Assembly: GCF_048264025.1 (NCBI RefSeq)
Contig: NZ_JBLXDN010000015.1
Span: forward strand, 40,704-104,703
Origin: Nitrincola sp048264025
Lineage (GTDB): Bacteria > Pseudomonadota > Gammaproteobacteria > Pseudomonadales > Balneatricaceae
DNA: 64,000 nt
Reading direction: 5' to 3'
Of this stretch, positions 52,044 through 61,007 are shown piece after piece. Under the pieces are notes generated by a model. The model saw only the letters and a list, made by a program, of their open reading frames with translations, was not told the DNA's origin and ran no database searches. The position numbers were made by a program, and so were the translations under genes. The first letter of the stretch is position 1, and every line of letters begins with the position of its first letter.

Positions 52044-52182
52044 GCCCAAAAAGTCAGAGCAAATAAAGTGTGAAATTACTGGCTCGAAAGAGTCTTGTAC
52101 AGAGCTAAGCCCAAAAAGTCAGAGAAACATTTCCACACCTGCCCAAAAAGTCAGATTGGGTATCTTGCTCTGACAAAAAGGG
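52044..52182. repeat. Iteron-like motifs next to the rep start
   Basis: Three identical copies of GCCCAAAAAGTCAGA at 52044, 52109 and 52141, and one inverted copy starting at 52169 (TCTGACAAAAAGGG). They lie directly upstream of rep and would bind Rep for initiation or autorepression. The same motif continues beyond the IS at 53.5 kb. Confidence 0.85.
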
Positions 52183-52369
52183 AAGTTGTCTTGAACTCCA
52201 GCTCCTAACTCGGCCCTCTAGCCATAAGGGAGTACAGCGTCTTTCAGAGACCACTAGCCATAAGCTTGGAGACAAAGAGCGCGTCAACTAGATATCTATC
52301 GACCACAAGCGAGACGTATCTCACACTTTGACCTGCCCCGACATTTAATCCAACCGGCTTCTAGTAATG

Positions 52370-53167
52370 TTGTTGGTTGTTGAGTCTATTTCCTGCTGCC
52401 GGAACGCAGATGCGAACTCCAGCGGGGTCTGGTAGCCCAGTGATGAATGCGGTCGTTGTTCATTATAATCGACTCGCCATTCACTGATGAGCTGCCGGGC
52501 CTGAGCCAAATCCCCAAACCAATGCTCATTCAGGCATTCATCCCAGAACTTGCCATTAAAGCTTCAGTTCCACCTTATTCTCATAGGCCCACTGGTCCAG
52601 TGCTTTGCCTGTAAAGCCGGCCATTGGTCCGTTCTGACAGCTTTCGGGTAGCCTCTGAAAGCCGCTATAGCATCGAGTGCGCGACAGACCTGTTCGCCGG
52701 ATATACCCAGCGCAACCGGTATATCCAGGCACTCTTTGGTGAAGTCATCCACGATCGTCAGACACTTGATGCGTCGGCCATTCGAGAGTGAGTCCATAAC
52801 AAAATCCATAGACCAAGTCTGGTTGGGTCGATCAGGCAGCATCAGTGGCTGACGTTCCAGTATGATGCCTTTACCGCGTTTACGCTTGCGAACGGCTAGC
52901 CCAACCTGCCGGTATAACCGATAGACCTTCTTATGGTTCACTTCGTTGCCTTCTCGACGTAAGAGCTGATGGACGCGCCGATAGCCAAATCGCAGTCGCT
53001 CCAACGCGAGCTCCCGGATCCGTTCGGCTAACGCATCATTCTCGACGGAGTAGCGAGGCTCATAGCGCTGTGTGGCGCGGCATAACCCGACGAGTGAACA
53101 GGCCCGGCGTCCGATATTGCTGTTTCAGATCGCATCGTACGCACGGCCTCACGCTTGTTCCCGACGG
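52370..53167 (-). pseudogene. IS3-family orfB (transposase), frameshifted
   Basis: The DDE transposase is readable in pieces: LRFGYRRVHQLLRREGNEVN, then QTWSMDFVMDSLSNGRRIKC and VDDFTKECLDIPVALGISG in the frame 52564-53004. The C-terminal part (ENKVELK, then NGKFRDECLNEHWFGDL and NEQRPHSSLGYQTPLEFASA) is in other frames after a shift or deletion near 52570-52610. Another shift lies near 53100. Not functional. Confidence 0.82.
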
Positions 53168-53428
53168 TTAATACTGTCGGTTCAGCGCCGCCTTTAAGGC
53201 CTCGGTATCGAGCATCGACTCCGCCAGAAGCTTCTTTAGTCGAGCATTCTCATTTTCTAGTGCCTTCAGCAGACGGGCCTCCGTGCCACCGTACTTTTTG
53301 CGCCACGTATAAAAAGTGGCATCGGAGCTGCTGTACTTCCGGCACAGCTCTTTGACTGGCAGGCCTGCTTCCGCTTCTTGCAGGATCGGGATGATCCGTT
53401 CTTCAGTGAATCGCTTCTTCATGTTCAT
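53168..53428 (-). CDS. IS3-family orfA (helix-turn-helix protein)
   Basis: An 86-residue OrfA with the helix-turn-helix ELCRKYSSSDATFYTWRKKY and the leucine-zipper tail ARLKKLLAESMLDTEALKAA, typical of the IS407-like branch of IS3. It appears complete. Its orfB partner is broken. Confidence 0.88.
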   Translation of the reverse strand: MNMKKRFTEERIIPILQEAEAGLPVKELCRKYSSSDATFYTWRKKYGGTEARLLKALENENARLKKLLAESMLDTEALKAALNRQY

Positions 53429-53521
53429 CTTCCTTTTCTGTGATGAACATGACTAAGAGCTTGGTGGATTAGAAAGTGGGGAGCAGGTCCCACATTACCC
53501 CATTAAAACAAAGTCCGTACT

Positions 53522-54846
53522 GCCCAATAAGTCAGAGAAGAGCTATTAATCTGACAAAAAAGGCTAATTAGCTGAATCTAAGGACCAAAAGGTCAGAGGA
53601 AGAGCACATATTCTGACAAATTGGGCAAAAAATTTAGCTTCCGCAGAGGAAGCTAAGAAATGCTAGCGAATAATCAGAAAAAATAAGTCAGCACCACAGC
53701 ATCAACTTTGCCCAATAAGTCAGATCAAAAAGCTTTTCCTGACCAAAAGGGCGATGATGTTCTAGGGATCATTAGATCCTGGTATCCCATCTATACGTTC
53801 CTCTGACTAATTGGGGCATTCAGAGCCGTAGATAGCTGCCCCAAAGGTCAGAATAGATAATTTCCTCTGACTAAAAAGGCTGAAGTCACACTTGAAAGTG
53901 CCCTAATAGTCAGAATAAACGTCTTTCTCTGACTTTTAGGGCATATAATGATGACCAGTTTCCTCATTCATGTCCTTATAAGCTGACAAGCATGGTCCTG
54001 GGACTGAATTAGACCAGTAAGTGAGCCCTTTTGGTCAGAGAAAGCGTATTGCTCTGACTGAAAGGGACATTAGTCTAACTAGTTGATGCCCAAAGCGTCA
54101 GAGGAAAGCTGTTTCTCTGACTAAAAGGACGACATTGACAGAAATACCTAAACTTCCCAGTGTCTATTCAGACTCTTAGCACACAAAAGGTGTTTGATAG
54201 GGCAGGGATTTGCCCTTTAAGTCAGAGAAAGCTCCCTTAACCTGACTAAAAGGGCTAAATTAATAAGCCAGTGAAGGATCTAGTACTTTTTTTCGGAGCT
54301 GATGGGCATTCTTGAACAAAAAATATGCCCTAAAAGTCAGATTAAGGTGTGTTAATCAGACCAAAAGGGCAGGAAATCAAGTTAGGACTCTCTACACTTC
54401 CCCAGATCTCAGCCAATCCCCCCCAACAGAGCCTTAGATGCCCTTTAAGTCAGAGAAAGTGTTTTTCTCTGACTTAAAGGGCATCTAAGGCTCAGAAATT
54501 ACTCCTGGTAATGATCAAAGGCAGGCTTCACCAGACTAATAGGGCAGAACAGACATCAATTGAGCCCTAAAAGTCAGAACAAAGTGTATTGCTCAGACTT
54601 TTAGGGCCAATAGTCAAAGCTGAACCTGCCCAAAGAGTCTGACGAACGCCCTAAAAAGTAAGAGATAAACCCTTTTAGTCTGATCAGTAGCCCTAAAAGG
54701 GCTGTTCATTGCCCGATAGGTATGAATAACGGCTTAAAAGTACAGCTGAAAGCCCTAGAGGTCAGAGCAAAATCTTTAACGTCAGAGCTCTGCCCATTTA
54801 GTCAGAACAAAGACCTTTAAGTCTGATGAAAGCCCTTAAGGTCAGA
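53522..54846. repeat. Array of paired inverted iteron-like motifs (candidate origin)
   Basis: Eleven dyads have both arms: GCCC-N4/5-AGTCAGA starting at 53522, 53583, 53710, 53838, 53900, 54025, 54088, 54212, 54327, 54440 and 54564, each with an inverted arm (TCTGAC...GGGC) starting 28 or 29 bases later. Single arms lie at 53802, 54531, 54628, 54648, 54752, 54792 and 54832. Dyads are spaced about 62 bp or close to twice that. Spacers tend to read GAAAG...TTTC, extending the symmetry. There is no open reading frame. It is most simply the binding array of the Rep protein encoded next to it. Confidence 0.85.
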
Positions 54847-54849
54847 AAA

Positions 54850-55040
54850 TATCGAATTTTACTCTTAGAAATCAATAAGTTAAAAATATTAAACAAGAAT
54901 AACAAGTACTAACAGGTTATAACAGGATCAACATGTAAAACATGTGATAACAAGTAAAACAACAAACAAGACAACAAGTGTTCAGTGAGTAGATGGTAAG
55001 TAGTTCAAAGGCAAGTAACACGATCTCCCATGTACTGAAA
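54850..55040. other. AT-rich stretch, possible origin-melting region
   Basis: About 190 bp of A-rich sequence with repeated AACAAG/TAACAG words (near 54890, 54905, 54916, 54925, 54958) and a DnaA-box-like TGTGATAAC near 54949. AT-rich repeats beside iterons are typical of the region opened during plasmid initiation. This is a placement by analogy. Confidence 0.5.
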
Positions 55041-55044
55041 TATG

Positions 55045-55817
55045 TAGTGGTCTAATGATTCCGGAAACCCAGATAGGTAGTACCCTTGCCACAAAGAGGT
55101 GTTCAATACGAAGAAAAGTCATTACCTCAACCCTGTGTTCAAACCTATACGCTGATAGAGCAATTGAGAGAATTCAAGTCCATCAAGACAGTCTTAACAG
55201 GCTAAACGATCCAGCTACTTCGACTATCGCCGTGGTAGAAGCAGAATCAACCGACGGAGACTGGAGCTGAAAGCTCACGTGAACTGCACTTTCAAGTTGA
55301 GCCGTAGTGGTTTGGGAATTCGTGGTATCCGTGATTTACTGGCGTAGGAGGGTATTGAGCTGGGCGCTATTTGATACACCGCCTGATGGAAGAAACCGGC
55401 CTGACCTGCAAGCAACCGGGGCCATCTAAGTACAAGAGACGATAGAACATGTGGACATCTCCAACCGTCTGAATCGTGAATTTGATGTCCAGTCTCCCAA
55501 TCAGCCTTGGTGTGGTGAGGTAACCTATATATGGACAGGATCTTGCTGGTCATATCTAGTGCTATCGAATGCTGCAGAGTATGAGCCGTCGGGGTAATTG
55601 CTGGGAAAACTCCCCGATGGAGCGACTGCTCCGAAGCCTGAAAACGGTATGCCTACCAGAAACACATTACCGCTCACTGCCTGAAGACACAGTGGAAACT
55701 CATCGGTATCTGATCGGCTACTACAATTAGCAACTGCCTCAATAGGTCAATGATCGTATCAGTCCTCAGACAACGGAAGAAAAAGTTAAAATCATGTCCG
55801 GGATAAGTTGACCAGTA
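55045..55817 (+). pseudogene. Second, heavily decayed copy of the IS3 element of 48.7 kb
   Basis: It starts TAGTGGTCTAATGATTCCGG and ends TCCGGGATAAGTTGACCAGTA, matching the other copy's ends. Inside, readable fragments of orfB persist (LSRSGLGIRGIRDLLA-like, SRRGNCWENSPMERLLRSL-like) with deletions and stops; most of orfA is gone. The large minus-strand frame here is a by-product. Confidence 0.8.
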
Positions 55818-55829
55818 CACTAGCGACTT

Positions 55830-56288
55830 TTAATAGCGTAAAAGCGCACAAGCGCCTCTCACAGATGCGATACAAGCATCCACTGAACCTGTAAAGCTTC
55901 CCGAGACAATCCTCGCTATTAGAAAATCAGCAGCTTTGGCTGTATCACCGAAATTGAGAGGCAAACCAAACATTTGTCCTGCTCCAGCGCTGGCAGACAC
56001 ATAAACTTTACCTGGCTGGCGGGTAAAATTGATTCCTTTATCTGGACGACCACACTGGTGTGTCTGCGCATATCCAAGCATGATGCCGGTTACAAGGATT
56101 AGCTCGTTATGTGACAGCTGTAATGTGATTTTCCGACTCCAGTCCACATTCCGGCCATCTGGCTTAGGGGCTACATCGATATTGACGGTGAGTTCACCTT
56201 TGCCTCTGAAAGTCCCTTCAAGGCACAGTGCCGCGCTACCGCCATAAATATGCAGTTTGGGTTGAGCCTGATTGCTTCTATCCGGCAT
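55830..56288 (-). CDS. Hypothetical protein downstream of tus-like gene
   Basis: 152 residues from the ATG at 56288, overlapping the end of the tus-like gene by about 11 bases, so probably translated with it. The body suggests a beta-rich domain (LHIYGGSAALCLEG, ITLQLSHNELILVTGIMLGY) with a glycine-rich middle (VSASAGAGQMFGLPLNFGD). No membrane segment or signal peptide is evident. The family was not recognised; tight coupling to the terminator-protein gene points to a replicon-maintenance role (inference). Confidence 0.6.
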   Translation of the reverse strand: MPDRSNQAQPKLHIYGGSAALCLEGTFRGKGELTVNIDVAPKPDGRNVDWSRKITLQLSHNELILVTGIMLGYAQTHQCGRPDKGINFTRQPGKVYVSASAGAGQMFGLPLNFGDTAKAADFLIARIVSGSFTGSVDACIASVRGACALLRY

Positions 56289-57249
56289 TACGGAACAGCT
56301 CCAATCGGGTCGCAATTTGAACCGGTTGTAATTTGGCAGTCTTCAGCCACTTTGCTTTGGCTTGATCGATTTCAGCCGGTGACGGTGCCGATTTCCAGCG
56401 AACCTCTGGTCGGTTGTTCTGCGGCACCACGAGAATCCCAGTTGCCAGACAGTGTGACCACTGGTACTGGTTTGATTCCTCATCCCACCATTTGTAGTTA
56501 GCACGAAGCGTCGGCGGTGTATGGACCAGCCGATATAAGGGTGGAGCGGCATCAACCTGGTAGCTTTCAATTCCCTCACGGATCTCGACGCCGCGCATGT
56601 GGTTACCACTTCGATCAAAGTGTGCAGACAGGGCCTGCAGTGTCCTGCGGTCGATCACTCTCTTACGGTACTGCGTTTTGTTCCAGGTGTAGGCGATCCG
56701 AACCACGGAATTTTCCAGTACGCGGACTCTCTTCTGTGCGCGGGTAAAGTTCAAAGACGGTAGCTGCAGGCTTCTCAAGATCCTATGAAAGCTATGATCG
56801 CGGCCTTTATTCAAGAACTCTGCCCGGGCAACAGCAAACCCATCAAGAAGATCATCATCCAGAGCAAGTTCCTCTTCTTGTTCACGGGACTGATACAAAT
56901 TGTCCTTAAGTGCTTGAGAGGCATGTTGGACTTCTTGCTTGATGAGATTGAGTGCGTATAAAACATCGAGTACGGCCGTCACGTTACAGACCAGAACACC
57001 ATGGTTCTGAGGGGCGCTGCCAGCATCCATCCAAATATTTGTGATCTCATCGGCGATCCGGTACCAGGCCTCAGATGAAGGCTCGGTGTTTTGAAGTCCT
57101 TCCAGGTCCACCGGGGTGTCAAAAGAAGGTACGGTGCACCACATATCGCGGCGGTGATCGAGGATGGCATCTTTAGCGATCGCCGCCTGATCGATCAAAG
57201 CCTGACAGGCATCCCGCAGGCGTGTGACGTGCGGAGACATCATATCCAT
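56278..57249 (-). CDS. Tus-like replication-terminus-binding protein
   Basis: About 323 residues from the ATG at 57249, which has an AGGAAA site upstream; an earlier start at 57330 lacks support and would cover a candidate Ter site. Resemblance to E. coli Tus (309 residues) is seen in order: GVLVCNVTAVLDVLYALNLI near the first third, SLNFTRAQKRVRVLENSVVR and IAYTWNKTQYRKRVIDRRTL in the middle (compare [20 protein letters not shown] in Tus), and APPLYRLVHTPPTLRANYKW near the end. Tus proteins bind Ter DNA and block forks from one side. Two inverted Ter-like sequences lie upstream. The assignment is from pattern memory, without an alignment. Confidence 0.7.
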   Translation of the reverse strand: MDMMSPHVTRLRDACQALIDQAAIAKDAILDHRRDMWCTVPSFDTPVDLEGLQNTEPSSEAWYRIADEITNIWMDAGSAPQNHGVLVCNVTAVLDVLYALNLIKQEVQHASQALKDNLYQSREQEEELALDDDLLDGFAVARAEFLNKGRDHSFHRILRSLQLPSLNFTRAQKRVRVLENSVVRIAYTWNKTQYRKRVIDRRTLQALSAHFDRSGNHMRGVEIREGIESYQVDAAPPLYRLVHTPPTLRANYKWWDEESNQYQWSHCLATGILVVPQNNRPEVRWKSAPSPAEIDQAKAKWLKTAKLQPVQIATRLELFRNAG

Positions 57250-57310
57250 GTTGGTTTTCCTATCTTGCGTGGACACGGGATAGCTGAATTGATGAGTTAC
57301 GAATATGGAT

Positions 57311-57328
57311 GAATTATAACAGACCGAC
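57311..57328 (-). promoter_or_regulatory. Ter-like site upstream of tus-like gene
   Basis: On the minus strand it reads GTCGGTCTGTTATAATTC, close to the core of E. coli Ter (TGTTGTAAYTA). It lies about 60 bp before the tus-like start, similar to E. coli, where a Ter site overlaps the tus promoter and gives autoregulation. Confidence 0.5.
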
Positions 57329-57329
57329 A

Positions 57330-57740
57330 CTAATTAACCGCTTTTTAAGTCTTAATTTCACGTATATTTTTCGACTTTTGTCTCTTTCCGTGTGTGTAGA
57401 ATAACCTTACATATCCTTATATGGACTTAGATATCCTTGTGCCTTGCGCTCTACGGAGCGCCGGTTGGGTTCAATAGCTTTGCTAATGCCGGTCTGTTAT
57501 AAATTATTCCGTATTATAGTTGGCTCCTATGACGTGAGTTCATGCTTAAATTTCCCTTGTTAGCCCTGGTTTCCTTCGCCTTCTACTGACGAAGCTTATG
57601 CAATGGTGAACCTGTATAGAGCCCCCGCAAGAAGTCTGAATAACTCCATATACTCTGTGATTCTGACTTATAAATAAAAAAGACTCATTGGGAAATGCGG
57701 CTTTGATCTTCAGGGGGAAGCAGTCGTTATCCTGGTCATC
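57330..57740. other. Non-coding stretch upstream of tus-like gene
   Basis: About 400 bp without a recognised gene. It holds the second Ter-like site at 57488-57506 and an AT-rich promoter-like region at 57330-57430. Confidence 0.5.
57488..57506 (+). promoter_or_regulatory. Second Ter-like site, inverted relative to the first
   Basis: GCCGGTCTGTTATAAATTA shares 15 consecutive or near-consecutive bases (GYCGGTCTGTTATAA) with the site at 57311-57328, in the opposite orientation, about 160 bp away. Confidence 0.5.
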
Positions 57741-58110
57741 CGCTTGATCACTTTGATCGACGGTGCCGGGGCCAATGTAGTAGAGCTGTGTGTTGAAATT
57801 TCAACACCGCAGGCTCCGAGCTGTTTGAGATCAAATCTGAATCGCCATGCTTAATCACTCGTCCCAGCGCTCACGAGCCTCCAGTTCACTGGAGGCATAC
57901 CGCAGCTCTTTAGATTGGTATTCAGTGGATAGACGGTTGCCAGTGGTGCCTTAGCGTCCAAAAACTCATCCAGCTTGATGCTCTGCTCCCCAGACAGGCT
58001 GGCTCGGTTACGCAATAGTAACCAATGGCTGCGCTTGATCACCTTGCTGTCAGACGGGCTATCACATAGCAGGTTAGCCTGATCGCCCCTGACCCGATCG
58101 ACCATTCGCG
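57740..58110 (-). pseudogene. ISL3-family transposase relic
   Basis: Minus strand: VIKRSHWLLLRNRASLSGEQ, then LDEFLDAKAPLATVYPLN, matching the C-terminal catalytic region of ISL3 transposases (SRWLLLKN...LATAY-like). After a shift the frame continues as RYASSELEARERWDE, a stop, and LSMAIQI. Only a short part of the original protein remains. Confidence 0.68.
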
Positions 58111-58123
58111 CGTTGGGGCAGTT

Positions 58124-58750
58124 CTAAACTACGTCTTTTATGTACTGGGCGACTTCACATTCGTACAACGGGTTGTAACCGTGCTTCAGAATATCCTGTT
58201 CCTCATCGGTCAGCTCCAGGCATGCTCCATCATTGCCAGCCGTGCGCAAACACTCTCGCAATGATCGCCCTAGCTTGATAAGCCTCTGAGACATAGGATT
58301 GAGAAACAAAATTTTCTGATGAACGTCCTCCAGAATCTCTTTCAATTCCGGGGTAATGTTCGGAACACCACGGAGTTTTAGGCTCCCATCTGTTTTTACA
58401 TCAAAACGCTTTTTGATGAACTTCTTTTTCCCGTTAGCATCTCGGCCGCCTGTTGGCACCATGTAATACCATCGCACAGCGACTGAGTGGACTCCGACAC
58501 GCAGCTCGTATCCAACAGGGCGAATAAACTCCTTACGAGGCTTGAGCCGCATCAGTCGCTGGAATGGCAGGGTGAACGAATCTTCCAGTACTTCAGTGAC
58601 TCGATCCTCAAGCGCTTGCCTCATCAGGACAATACCAACATGGATTTGTCTAGCTGGGCCACTCAATTGCTCTGAAAGCACGTCATCTCGTTTTAATATC
58701 CTAAGAGGTTTTGGCGCAACATCAACCTCCTCACTATCGTCTTCCATCAA
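58124..58750 (-). CDS. Hypothetical plasmid-type protein, 208 residues
   Basis: 208 residues, acidic at the N-terminus (MMEDDSEEVDVAP) and basic in the middle (GRDANGKKKFIKKRFDVKTD). It has predicted helices (LKEILEDVHQKILFL, RLIKLGRSLRECLRTA) and an acidic C-terminal helix. It looks soluble and could contact nucleic acid through the basic stretch. The family was not recognised. It has no close operon partner; both neighbours are IS relics. It appears intact and has its own AT-rich upstream region. Confidence 0.6.
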   Translation of the reverse strand: MMEDDSEEVDVAPKPLRILKRDDVLSEQLSGPARQIHVGIVLMRQALEDRVTEVLEDSFTLPFQRLMRLKPRKEFIRPVGYELRVGVHSVAVRWYYMVPTGGRDANGKKKFIKKRFDVKTDGSLKLRGVPNITPELKEILEDVHQKILFLNPMSQRLIKLGRSLRECLRTAGNDGACLELTDEEQDILKHGYNPLYECEVAQYIKDVV

Positions 58751-58854
58751 AAAGATACCTTTAAAATTTAGCTATGTAGTTGGCTTATCTATACCCATAC
58801 AGGTATATGTATTTAAATATTTTCACACTTCTCAATATAAGTACAGCTCGATTT

Positions 58855-59140
58855 CAACTCCGAAATTAGACACTCACCTATGCCGCCTGAATGTACTCTT
58901 GGAATACGACTACAGGCTGCCCGACGCACATCCTCATCGGTGATCAGCCTCAGGTTTGTGCCTTTCGGAATGAACTGCCGCAGCAGTCCATTGAAGTTCT
59001 CGTTTAGCCCACGCTCCCAGGACAAGGACGGATGCGCAAAGTAGAATTCTACCCCCTGTGCTTTCGCGATCGCCTTGTGCTCGAGGAACTCGCTGCCATT
59101 ATCCGCCGTGATTGTAGGTATATGGTCGGCATAGGGCGTG
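58855..59140 (-). pseudogene. IS30-family transposase relic
   Basis: Minus strand: ITADNGSEFLEHKAIAKAQG, SWERGLNENFNGLLRQFIPK and DEDVRRA follow the transposase of 3-737 closely. A deletion then removes about 10 codons, and the ending (VVVFQEYIQAA) is in another frame. The IS tail (TGTCTAATTTCGGAG) is at about 58858-58872. The 5' part is missing, replaced by TnpB-relic DNA. Confidence 0.85.
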
Positions 59141-59159
59141 AGCCGTAAGGTGCGATTCT

Positions 59160-59768
59160 CATCTAACTGGCTTAAAGCCAAAGCGCGGATACAACGCTTA
59201 CATACCCGTATTGCCAATGTCCGACAGGACTACCTGCACAAGACTTCAACCACACTCTGCCAAAGCCACGCGATGTTGGTGATTGAAGATCTTCAGGTGA
59301 AAAACATATCGGCATCGGCCAGGGCAGCGTTGAAGCACCGGGTAAAAATGTCCGGGCGAAGTGGGGATTAAACAAGTCGATCCTGGATCAAGGCTGGAGC
59401 GAGTTCCGGCGCCAGATGGAATACAAATCGCTCTGGATGGGCGGAGAGGTGTTGGCGGTACCGGCGCATCACACCAGTCAAACCTGCCCAAAATGTGGCA
59501 AGGTTTCGCCGTTGAACCGACTCACGCAATCCGCGTTTGTCTGTATCGACTGTGGGTACGAAAACAAAGCCGATGTGGTTGGCAGCCTGAATATTCTGGC
59601 TCGGGGAATCGAAATCCGAGGAAGGGCGGGACTACGCCCGGATCGCCTGTGAAGTGAACCGCATTAGCGGTCAGCAGTAGGAACCTGCCACCTGAGCAAT
59701 CAGTTGGCACCCTCTAAAGGGAATCCACCTCCTGAGGCGCGATGCGCGAAGGGGGTGGAGGATGTCAA
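59160..59768 (+). pseudogene. TnpB-family relic with right end
   Basis: The plus strand encodes LKAKARIQRLHTRIANVRQD, then AMLVIEDLQVKNISASA (RuvC glutamate present). After a frameshift near 59345 come NKSILDQGWSEFRRQMEYKS, the zinc finger TCPKCGKVSPLNR, FVCIDCGYENKADVVGSLNI, and the end. The final RuvC aspartate sits in NKADVV. The right end has an imperfect hairpin (CCACCTCCT ... AGGGGGTGG) and finishes GGAGGATGTCAA at about 59768, the common ending of IS1341-type elements. The N-terminal half is lost. Confidence 0.85.
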
Positions 59769-60953
59769 ATTTCTATCCAAATTAGGCAGTTTATGTACTT
59801 CTGATAAACTTAATAAACTCTGTAGAACATACAAGCACCAATCAAGAGTTCAGGCAGACAAAGCCCATGCTCGCGGAGGTGTTAACTGGACCGAAGTGCC
59901 CCAGAAGTCGTGGTACAACTATCAGCTCTCCCCCTTGGTACTCACCCGCGACTGTATTCCGGCAGACATTAACCTACCATCGCCTCTGAGTGGATGGATT
60001 CTGCTGTGAGTCTTTGGATTCAATGTATGCATGAAAAACCACTTCTGTTTCACCAAACTGTGCGCATATACAGCAGTAGTTGCAGGTCTATCAGTCAACT
60101 AGAGATGCATATGGGATGCCACCCTCTTGCGGAACCCCGGCCTTTATTATGCTTGTCTGAAACTCAATGAAGATTCCAAAGACGCAAGTATCAGGACCTG
60201 CTTTCCCTGTCGCACAGACGCAATTTGATACAGTGGGGCATCGCCGTAGGAAAGCCCTTTGTGCATCTTGATTAATCATCCTCCTGTTTCTGGTAAGCCT
60301 TGAGCTTCTACTAGTAACTTTCCTTGAAAGGGCCAAATCATAGGTCGACGCCTCTGGATGAAGGCGTCCCCAGCATCGTCGCCTTACGCTTTGATCTTCG
60401 TTCGCCATCCACTCCACTTTGTTGAGATCGAGGAAGTCATTGGTACAGAGCGCACAGTGGTTAATAGAATGGACCGCCTCTCAATCCAGCCTTCGACAAA
60501 GACCCCGTGCCTGCCTATGCGTAGCCGTGTAACCCCTTTCGGTATGCTTGTTAACATACCAGGTCGGTGAACTGAAGGTGATATCGATGGACTCGCTCAC
60601 TCAAGACGTGTACGGCTATTTTTTGCATTGCCGGAACCGCAAATACGGACCTCCGATGCACGAACCATTGCCGACCCACCGCAATATACAGCTGCTTAAT
60701 CTACCGTCCCGCTTAGCTCTAAAGGACGTGTGGGACTTGTTTGAATACTCTCGGGGATTCTCATAACAGACTTTTCGAGACCAATAAGGTAATTGCCTTA
60801 GTGAATGATGAACTCGCTGACATCGATCAGAGACTGGCTGAGATTTTGCTAGAGCCAGTAAGGAAAACCGGCCTTCGTCAACCTGTTCATGTCCATTGTG
60901 CAGGACCAGCAGCTGATCCAGTCGGATGAGGATTTCTAGATCCTGCAAGTAAT
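59769..60953. other. Gene-poor stretch before the second hip locus
   Basis: About 1.2 kb with only short, unconvincing frames. A hairpin GGTATG-N8-CATACC lies at 60541-60560. Two short overlapping frames (60580-60770 and 60741-60929, the latter with DELADIDQRLAEILLEPV) may be parts of one broken gene, but nothing was recognised. Confidence 0.5.
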
Positions 60954-61006
60954 TTGATATGCTATTATATATATCATGACATTAGTGATGCGTTATGGCA
61001 TATCAA
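60954..61006. promoter_or_regulatory. Inverted repeat upstream of second hipB
   Basis: Arms TTGATATGC (60954-60962) and GCATATCAA (60998-61006) are perfect complements 35 bases apart, with AT-rich sequence (TATTATATATAT) between them that could hold the -10 region. The right arm ends one base before the start codon. Likely autoregulatory sites. Confidence 0.6.
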
Positions 61007-61007
61007 A

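Larger units (their letters stand above)
52330..53489 (-). mobile_element. IS3-family element inserted in the iteron region
   Basis: The ends are inverted repeats: GACCTGCCCCGACATTTAAT on the left and, reversed, GACCTGCTCCCCACTTTCTA on the right, both continuing to ATCCA. orfA is intact and orfB broken. A fragment of the same left end recurs at 62706-62842. The insertion splits the rep-proximal iterons from the main dyad array. Confidence 0.85.

Noticed and set aside
53522..54846. Possible CRISPR or integron attC array
   Set aside because: Motifs are short inverted pairs with variable flanks, there are no cas or integrase genes, and the spacing is fixed within dyads, not between repeats and spacers. 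An iteron-type array beside rep explains it better.
57940..57956. Further GTTGCC-type palindrome (GGTTGCCAGTGGTGCC)
   Set aside because: Only one arm matches, and it lies inside the ISL3 relic; probably coincidence.
60091..60417. Minus-strand frame of 108 codons with a VPQEGG-like end
   Set aside because: Briefly considered as a reverse-transcriptase fragment because of the GVPQ-like motif, but neither the catalytic YxDD nor other motifs are present.
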